Assembly (NCBI GenBank): GCA_000512085.1
Contig: ASPP01010646.1
Coordinates: 1-25,223 of the forward strand
DNA from: Reticulomyxa filosa
Taxonomy: Eukaryota > Foraminifera > Reticulomyxidae
Direction: 5' to 3'
Length of the DNA: 25,223 nucleotides
Of the stretch, positions 19,008 to 25,223 are shown one piece after another (positions within the stretch are counted from its first letter, which is position 1; each line of letters begins with the position of its first letter). The notes beneath the pieces are model-generated. The model was given only the letters and a program-made list of their open reading frames with translations, had not been told where the DNA came from and ran no database searches. Position numbers and translations under genes: made by a program.

Positions 19008-20496
19008 ATGTCGGATCTGTCGGCAGCTCGTAGCTTTAGTCGCAAGCAAATTGAAAGTGCGGTGACTTGCGCGTTTGAGTATTTGCGTAAAGGTGAAAAC
19101 GAAGGCCTAGAGCTTCCCAACGGCAAAGGCCTATTGTTGACAAAGAAAATGATTTAAACCTATTGATTGAATTAAAAGTGCTGCCACGTCGACGACTAAC
19201 GTTTATGTCAATACCAATTCCATTAAAGCACAGCTTTCGAACAAAAGATGAGAATCATACATTGTGTGTGATCACTCGAACGAAAGATGCTCAAATTTGG
19301 GAAAACATTTTGCTGCACGATTACAAAATCAAAAATTTGGCAAAAATAATGGGTGTCAAAGAATTTTTGGCTCTTTACAAAGACAACACAGATGTACAAA
19401 ATTTGTGTGACATCTTTGACCTATTCATTGTCCATCCTTCCGTTTTCCATTTTGTAGTTCCGGTATTAACCGTTCCTTTGAAACAGAGAAACAAGTTACT
19501 TAGAGTTACTTGAAAAAAAAAAATAATTTTTTTAACAATTACGATAATTCGCATGTTACATACTCACTTCTTTTGAACAACTAAAACTTAAAAAATATGT
19601 GTCTGGCAAAAACTACAAAATAAGATATTGTTGTCTCGATTGAGATGGTATATTTGTATACATATAAAAGTAATTTAAAAAAATTAACAAAAAAATGAAC
19701 ATTCAGAGCACTAGCGATTTTGCCAGATGACAAATTCTTGAATGGAATGTACAACCCAACCAAAGTTCCACGGGAATTATCAAAGAGCGATGAGAAAGAA
19801 ATGAACAACGAGTTAGAAAAGATCCGACAAAAATTTGAAACGACTTTGGAAGAGGATGAGGAAGCCCACGATAACAAAAAAGAGTTAGCAAAGAAATTGA
19901 CCAAAGAGGAGAACGAAATTACAAAAAAATATCAAAAAAAAGCACAAGACCAATACAACGAACGTTTCATGGATTTACAGAGCAGAATTCGAGAGTCATT
20001 GGCTAAAAAAATTGCAATGTATCGTGACAGTACATTTTTGTCGAATTATCATCATACACATAAATTTGTTAAAATTGCGGAATGGGGAGGTGGAGATGAC
20101 ACTCAAAGCACCAATCAGCAGATCAAAGAGGTGATTGAAAATATTGAATGCGTTTTAAAATATTTACCTATGTTGATCCCCAACGGTGGCCTCGATAATA
20201 TATTGAGAATATCTTTGCACATTGGTAATACCACTCTACAGCTTCCATTTTATCATAACATTATGCCGCATCCATTATTTACAATCTCAGAGTTATCCAA
20301 GAACGAGGGGCCAGATACAAATGGCGCGCAAATAGATTACAGTTGCAAAAGGGATGAAAGTGCGTTACCTTCCGATAGCAAAGATATGCTCATTAAAACC
20401 TTATCTCATTGCAGGAATTTGGTGGATTTACATAAGAAAGCTAACATTTCTCAATGCTCGAACCCAGTTCTTAATGGAAATAAAAACTTAAAGTAA
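19008..20496 (+). CDS. Ribosomal L1 domain-containing protein (RSL1D1/Utp30-like) with coiled-coil insertion
   Basis: The ATG at 19008 gives MSDLSAARSFSRKQIESAV, then GLELPNGKGLLL. The frame then changes by one base near 19138-19146 and continues NDLNLLIELKVLP, RLTFMSIPIPLKHS and CVITRTKDAQIW, as in RSL1D1. A second exon starts near 19707 (ATTCAG|A) with ALAILPDDKFLNGMYNPTKVPREL and runs to TAA at 20494-20496. The exon 1 donor is unresolved: family length suggests a cut after VHPS near 19440, but phase fits AA|GTTACT at 19497. L1-domain proteins of this type act in nucleolar pre-rRNA processing. Between KVPRELSK and the last L1 part (SLAKKIAMYRDSTF ... QIKEVIENIECVLKYL) sits about 80 residues of highly charged coiled-coil (EKEMNNELEKIRQKFET...), which splits the domain. 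The C-terminal ~70 residues are polar and unassigned. Confidence 0.78.
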
Positions 20497-21262
20497 AACT
20501 TAAAAAAAATGTTGTTGATTGTTATTTTCTTCGTTTTTTGTTTTATCTTGACGTTATTCGAAGTCAATTTGTAGTGCCTCAACTGCATTATAATACTAAA
20601 ATTCCACTTTGTGCACATATCTTGTACTTGCAATATACAAAAAAAACCCTTACAGACATCGCAATTTTATTCATAAAAAAGTAAATTTTTAAAAATATTT
20701 GAGAAAAAAAACAAAGATAGGAATGCCTTAGCTTTTGATTTTAAATGTGAGATGAAAGGACATACTCATATTATTGAAAAGAAAACATCTTGCTTTCTGA
20801 TTTTCACTTGAAAAGCTTATAATTCATCTGACTTGGGTATGAGACCATTAACAAACAGATGCAGATTAGATTGTATAAATACCTTTCTGAAACTTTCCAT
20901 GACTTGTTTGTGTATAATATAACAACAGATTGGACGTTGTGTTTAATAAATATGTTTCGCATTTGTTCTAGTTGATTTTTAAAACCAAAATATTTGACGA
21001 ATTATGAACACGTTCAAATGGAATGTTAAGCCCAATGATCACAAAAACATTTTTTGGAAAAGTAATAATTTTTATTATCAATGAGTACGAACGCTTGAAA
21101 GGTTCAATTGTCTTAGAATAGGCTCAATTTTTCAAATTGTGGCTTATAAATGTCGGTCATATACACAGATAAACACTGTTATAATATATTTTTTCTTCAA
21201 GGGTTTTGTGATTTTGCATTCTTTTTTTGAAAAGAGGTCTATTTTGTTGCGAAAGAAAAAAG
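20497..21262. other. Intergenic stretch between convergent genes
   Basis: Holds the 3' flanks of the L1-domain gene (+) and the glycosyltransferase gene (-). AT-rich, with only short frames. No RNA gene or repeat was recognised. Confidence 0.5.
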
Positions 21263-22598
21263 TCAGTGAGATAAAATATAATCAATAAGATTAGAAAATT
21301 TATTGGATTTATGCCATTTCTTTTTAAAAACAAGTGTAGACTCCAAGAACCACTTATTTAGCGACACATTAATAATAGAATGAGTTGGGGGCAAAATCTC
21401 GCTTTGGATAGTTTCATTTACATGTTGAGAAAGAAAACTCCACGGGCCTATGTCAGGTAAAAAGCTACGCAGATTATTTCCAGCAATGGCAGCATGGAGA
21501 CAAAAAGTAGAAGTGCCACAAATCAAATAGGGAACATGCATCATAAGATTGAAATCACTGACAATATTATTATTTATTAGTTGGAAAGTTAAATTGACGT
21601 GGTGATTGGCATAATGTTCATGTAATTTATCGCGAAAAGCAGAAACAAGTCGACGACAGGAGGGCAAGTTCACTTGGTCTGAATGTCTGTGGACACCATT
21701 TGTTGAAAGTTGCGAAATGATGTATATGTTTAACTCTGTTGTTGAGTTGCTATTCATTTCCGCAAGTATTTGATCAAAAATGTGAAGATAGTAATTGAGT
21801 GTCATAAAATGGTATAATTCGTGGCCAAACAGTATATCACCACACCGGAAGTGAATTGCAATGATACTATTTTTGCTGTTTTCATCAAATATCAATGACA
21901 GATCGTGATTGATAACCGAAAGAAAAGATGTTTTTTTTTTTTAAGTATGTCCAAATAAAAATTACGTTATTTTTTTGTTTACACTGAGAGTATAAAAAAA
22001 ATAATAACCTGGACAGACTTTCGTTGTGAATTGTCTTGACATCAGAGTTATTTTTGGACTGAAAGTATTCTGCAATTGCTTTGCGGGTATCTTGGCGAAG
22101 AATCGGAAGAAAATATCGGTTATAAAATGTGAGCAGGAATGCTGATGAGTGAGGATACCTCATTTCATAAATCAATTCAAAAGACACTCCCAATTTTTTC
22201 AATTTTTCTTTGAAAAGTAGTGTCGCACTATCTGATAGATTTTCGTCTGTGGAATTGTTCCAGTTCGATGTATACAGCGTCCTCATTGGCAAATACGGTA
22301 AAAATGTTGTTTGGTACGAGCCAATCCAATTATCTCGCATTTGTTGCGGCATTTCAAAGCCCTTTTGTTCCCAGAAAGATATCGATCGGCCATACCAATA
22401 TACAGAGAGACGATTCCCAAAACCTGACGTTTCTCGCACTGGTATGACGTTGAACACCATCGTTTCATTATATACTTTGCGTGAATAGAAAGAGGTGTTA
22501 CAGCTTTGGCACGACGAAGAGAAGTAAAAAAATAAAGAGACAGCACTGGCCAGTGTAAACAAGATGAAGGCAATAATAGAGCGTTTACGAAAAATCAT
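21263..22598 (-). CDS. Type II membrane glycosyltransferase, fucosyltransferase-like (HxRxGD)
   Basis: Two exons on the minus strand (22598-22009 and 21875-21263, TGA) join in phase as AG|GTTATT...AACAG|C, giving NESLSSKNSIIAIHFRCGD and 400 residues in total. Residues 1-8 are basic, then about 20 hydrophobic residues (IIAFILFTLASAVSLFFYF) form a signal anchor, typical of Golgi type II enzymes. Several N-glycosylation sequons are present (NTS, NET, NNS, NLS, NES, NVS). TSGFGNRLSVYWYGRSISFW resembles the G-G-L-G-N start of GT11-type fucosyltransferases, and HFRCGD matches the HxRxGD GDP-fucose-binding motif seen in several fucosyltransferase families. CGTSTFCLHAAIAGNN matches the usual late Ser/Thr-x-F-x-x-x-A-A segment. 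The exact GT family and acceptor cannot be told. Both ORF halves are in different frames only because of the intron. Confidence 0.72.
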
Positions 22599-23005
22599 AA
22601 TAAAATACCTTCCAAGCTGGTCGATAGCTTTAACAACTTGGGGCTCGCAAAAACTAAGTGTTCCGTTCCTTTCACTTTTCTTCTACTTTCCCAAAAAACA
22701 GGAATAAATGATCGAGGTTGCATTTTTCAAAAGTATTTGTTGAAAGAAAGATGATATGTTAAGTCTGAATGTGAAAATTAAATTCAGAGTTCATTTGTTT
22801 TCACAATACTGCATTTTAAAAGCTCACTTTTGATATGATATCGCATATATAAATTAGTCTTCCAAAGCGAAAATAAAGAGATATCACAGATTAAATAAGC
22901 TGTAATTAAAATGGAAAGTGTTGAACACAAGGAATGAGGGAAATTGAGTTGGTAATTTACTTGTTCCCCCCAAATAAATCAAACATCAAACACTAAACAC
23001 CAAAA
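22599..23005. other. Intergenic stretch upstream of the glycosyltransferase
   Basis: Presumed promoter of the glycosyltransferase gene (-) and 3' flank of the Nup155-like gene (-). No coding or RNA gene was recognised. Confidence 0.5.
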
Positions 23006-25223
23006 TTAAAATAAAATTTGTAATTTTTTACCAGCAATAGTGGTTGGAAAAGCTTTGAAAAGTGTTTCTCTTTTTGTTTTTTTTAATCGCATAGCCTTGA
23101 TTTTGGAAGCGCAGAGTTGACATAAATGAGACGAAGGAAGAAATAAATGAATATCTTGAATGGAATGAAGTAGATGAGCAACAGATAAAAAGATATGATG
23201 AGTGAGATCAGAAAAATCTTTAATATCAGTAACAATTTCAGTATAAGCATCAAGTAAAAGATCCCAAGATACTCCACAATAACGCATAATATGAATAATA
23301 GTATTATTTTTTGAAGATATTGGAATAGGATGTAGAATAATTTGTTGTTCTAAAAATTGAATAATAAAAGAAATAGGAAAAATAAAATAAGAATCTTTAG
23401 AAATATCATGATTATCAGACCACCATTTTAATTCATTAGTAACAGTATCAATCCAATTAGTAGTATCAGAAATAGAAGAAGATAAAGTTTGATTAATAAT
23501 ATCAGTAATCCATTCTTGCCAAATTTTTTTAATTTCTTGTTGATAACGTCGTGATGATTGAAAAGCAAGACATTCTAAAGCAATATTCCAAATATGATAA
23601 AATTTAGCAATATCAAAAATATTAGAAATATCCATAAATTGTTCTTCAATATTTTTACATACAGTTAAATATTGTTTACGTTCAATAGAAAAAGGAAGAG
23701 AAGATTCATCTAAATCATTCATACGTTTTAAAGCAATTAAAAGTTTTTTTTGAATAATACATATTTTATATAATTTATCAAAATTATAAATAGTAATATC
23801 TTGTTCTAATTCTTCATTAAATGTATATTGAAAATTAGAAGAAGAAGAAGAATATATATTATCATGAATAATTTTTGTAATCATAATACCATCAAGTAAA
23901 AATTGTTCTCTTTCATGTAATGATATACCAATAACATGATTACAAATATAATTTATAAAATGTATATAATCTTTATATCTTTTTAAATGTAAATAATATT
24001 TTAATAATTGTTTCCATTTATTTAATTTATATAATAAATTTTCTTCTTCTTCTTTTTCTTCTTTTAAAAAATCTTCTAATCCTCTAGGTTTTTTAGAAAA
24101 TATAATATATAATAATTGTCTTTCACAAAGCCATTGATATAATTTTTTTAAAAAATATATATCACCATTAGATAAACAAATATCTAAAATTTTTTGTATA
24201 TTTAAATCTTTATTTAATATATTACTATTATTATTATTATTATTATTATTATTATCATCATTTTCTTTTTCAAATAATTCTTTAATAGTAATAAATATTT
24301 CATTATAACATAAATTAATCTTATTTTCTATATATTGTATATCTAAATCAGGAAATGTACCAGTCTTTAATTGATTTAACATATAAAAAGATAAATCAAT
24401 AGCACCACTATAAAAATTAATATTACGAAGTGTAGAACATATTGATTGTAAATCAAAAGAAGGATCATCACATGCTTTTTTAAATAAAGATAATGCTTTA
24501 TTATAATTTATTTCATTATATTCTTTATTTATAAATATTTTATTTGCCATAAAAGAAATTAAATCTTGTGATGAAAATAATCTAGGTGCACTTAAATGTA
24601 ATTGTTCTATTTGTCCTTCATTATTCATTATTTTAATTAATGCACGAATAATACATTTTATATTATTTATATTATTATCATTATTACTATTTATTATAAT
24701 AGAATTTATTATTTCAAATGATTGTAATATAATTTGTTCTTGAGTAGATAATGAATTATACATTTTATTAAAATATGTTGGTGTTGATACAAAAAGTAAT
24801 ATATAAAATAATTCTATACATATTTCAATACAAGCTAAAAAATATTGTATTTGTTTATTAATAATAGATAATTTATTATTATTATTATTGTTATTATTAT
24901 CATTTGATTTTGTCCATAAATAAATATTTGATTCTACAAATTGTTTTAAATTTGATAATATAGATAATGTTTTTTTTAATTGAATACAATTCCAACGAGG
25001 ATATGATATATCATTAGAATCAATAATAATAAATGAATAATATAAATATGGACGAAGAATTCTAGATAAATATAAATATAATGAAAATATTTTAGAACCA
25101 TTACAAATAGAATTAAATGGAATCCATTGATTATTTTTAACTAAAAATTGTATTTTTAATTTATCACTAGTTTTAGAATTAATAAAATAATGTATAGCAA
25201 TAGAAGATTCTGTATTATTATTA
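23006..25223 (-). CDS. Nup155/Nup170-like nucleoporin, C-terminal part (5' end beyond window)
   Basis: The minus-strand frame is open from the right edge (25222) to TAA at 23006, 738 residues, with no intron visible. The ATG at 24763 is internal: coding-like sequence continues upstream as WIPFNSICNGSK and YLYLSRILRPYLYY, matching the Nup155 solenoid. Other family landmarks are FKKACDDPSFDLQSICSTLRNINFYSGAIDL (shown in parts: DLQSICSTLR, FYSGAIDL), LYQWLCERQLL and KPRGLEDFL. Nup155 proteins (about 1400 residues in animals) are inner-ring scaffold of the nuclear pore; the N-terminal beta-propeller would lie outside the window. Asn runs (nine and eight residues), a Ser run and a Lys/Glu run interrupt the solenoid. 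Codons from the edge to about 23250 are extremely A/T-ending, while the last ~200 bases look like the other genes. Confidence 0.75.
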   Translation of the reverse strand, partial: NNNTESSIAIHYFINSKTSDKLKIQFLVKNNQWIPFNSICNGSKIFSLYLYLSRILRPYLYYSFIIIDSNDISYPRWNCIQLKKTLSILSNLKQFVESNIYLWTKSNDNNNNNNNNKLSIINKQIQYFLACIEICIELFYILLFVSTPTYFNKMYNSLSTQEQIILQSFEIINSIIINSNNDNNINNIKCIIRALIKIMNNEGQIEQLHLSAPRLFSSQDLISFMANKIFINKEYNEINYNKALSLFKKACDDPSFDLQSICSTLRNINFYSGAIDLSFYMLNQLKTGTFPDLDIQYIENKINLCYNEIFITIKELFEKENDDNNNNNNNNNSNILNKDLNIQKILDICLSNGDIYFLKKLYQWLCERQLLYIIFSKKPRGLEDFLKEEKEEEENLLYKLNKWKQLLKYYLHLKRYKDYIHFINYICNHVIGISLHEREQFLLDGIMITKIIHDNIYSSSSSNFQYTFNEELEQDITIYNFDKLYKICIIQKKLLIALKRMNDLDESSLPFSIERKQYLTVCKNIEEQFMDISNIFDIAKFYHIWNIALECLAFQSSRRYQQEIKKIWQEWITDIINQTLSSSISDTTNWIDTVTNELKWWSDNHDISKDSYFIFPISFIIQFLEQQIILHPIPISSKNNTIIHIMRYCGVSWDLLLDAYTEIVTDIKDFSDLTHHIFLSVAHLLHSIQDIHLFLPSSHLCQLCASKIKAMRLKKTKRETLFKAFPTTIAGKKLQILF

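Noticed and set aside
18272-19146. Euplotes-like programmed frameshifting as an explanation for the three frame breaks
   Set aside because: The breaks go in different directions and do not share an AAA-TAA type site, so independent indels are simpler.
22210-22488. 92- and 75-codon plus-strand ORFs
   Set aside because: Antisense shadows of glycosyltransferase exon 1.
24230-24255. CRISPR or satellite-type array in the TTATTATTA tract
   Set aside because: It is a trinucleotide run encoding Asn inside the Nup155-like frame.

Overview
The window reads as nuclear DNA of a unicellular eukaryote. It is AT-rich with long T/A homopolymer tracts. Most genes are cut by short GT-AG introns (about 41-180 bases). 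TAA and TGA act as ordinary stops. The gene set is eukaryotic: acid ceramidase, CtIP/Sae2, a CCCH-WWE-PARP protein, an RSL1D1-type L1 protein, Nup155, and a type II membrane glycosyltransferase. The style resembles a rhizarian or foraminiferal protist such as Reticulomyxa, but that is an inference from memory of such genomes and cannot be proved here.

Layout, left to right: an unassigned minus-strand exon (about 54-440). An eight-exon M20-family metallopeptidase (904-3039, +). A gene-poor AT-rich stretch (3040-6840) with two members of a ~300-base tRNA-like element (3461-3763 +; 5101-5404 -). Acid ceramidase-like protein (6842-8473, +), convergent with a CtIP/Sae2-like DNA-repair protein (8678-9562, -). 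A frame-broken AT-rich coding remnant (9573-9812). The third tRNA-like element (10729-11043, +). A degenerate minus-strand coding trace (about 11305-11998). Then a plus-strand run: DUF218/YdcF-like protein (12206-13090), bacterial-type peptidyl-tRNA hydrolase (13481-14392), a 15-exon CCCH/RRM-like/WWE/PARP protein (14789-18432), and a ribosomal-L1-domain protein (19008-20496). Last come two minus-strand genes: an HxRxGD fucosyltransferase-like enzyme (21263-22598) and the C-terminal half of a Nup155-like nucleoporin (23006 to the right edge).

The least explained part is the tRNA-like family. Each of the three copies starts with a tRNA D-arm/A-box and ends with a tRNA T-arm/B-box. Between them lies a shared body of about 250 bases with its own hairpins. 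The 3' T-stems differ in sequence between copies but all remain perfectly paired, which looks like covariation under selection. Two copies, together with about 600 bases of upstream sequence, form a ~0.9 kb inverted duplication around the ceramidase/CtIP gene pair.

The genes do not form one pathway. Several relate to RNA: Pth (recycling of peptidyl-tRNA), the L1-domain protein (nucleolar pre-rRNA work in relatives) and the CCCH-PARP (RNA-binding fingers with mono-ADP-ribosylation in relatives). Three genes (DUF218, PARP, L1) each contain one apparent single-base frame break, so the consensus may hold indel errors or the genes may be decaying. Exon joins were chosen by hand from splice signals, reading phase and remembered family alignments, not computed.
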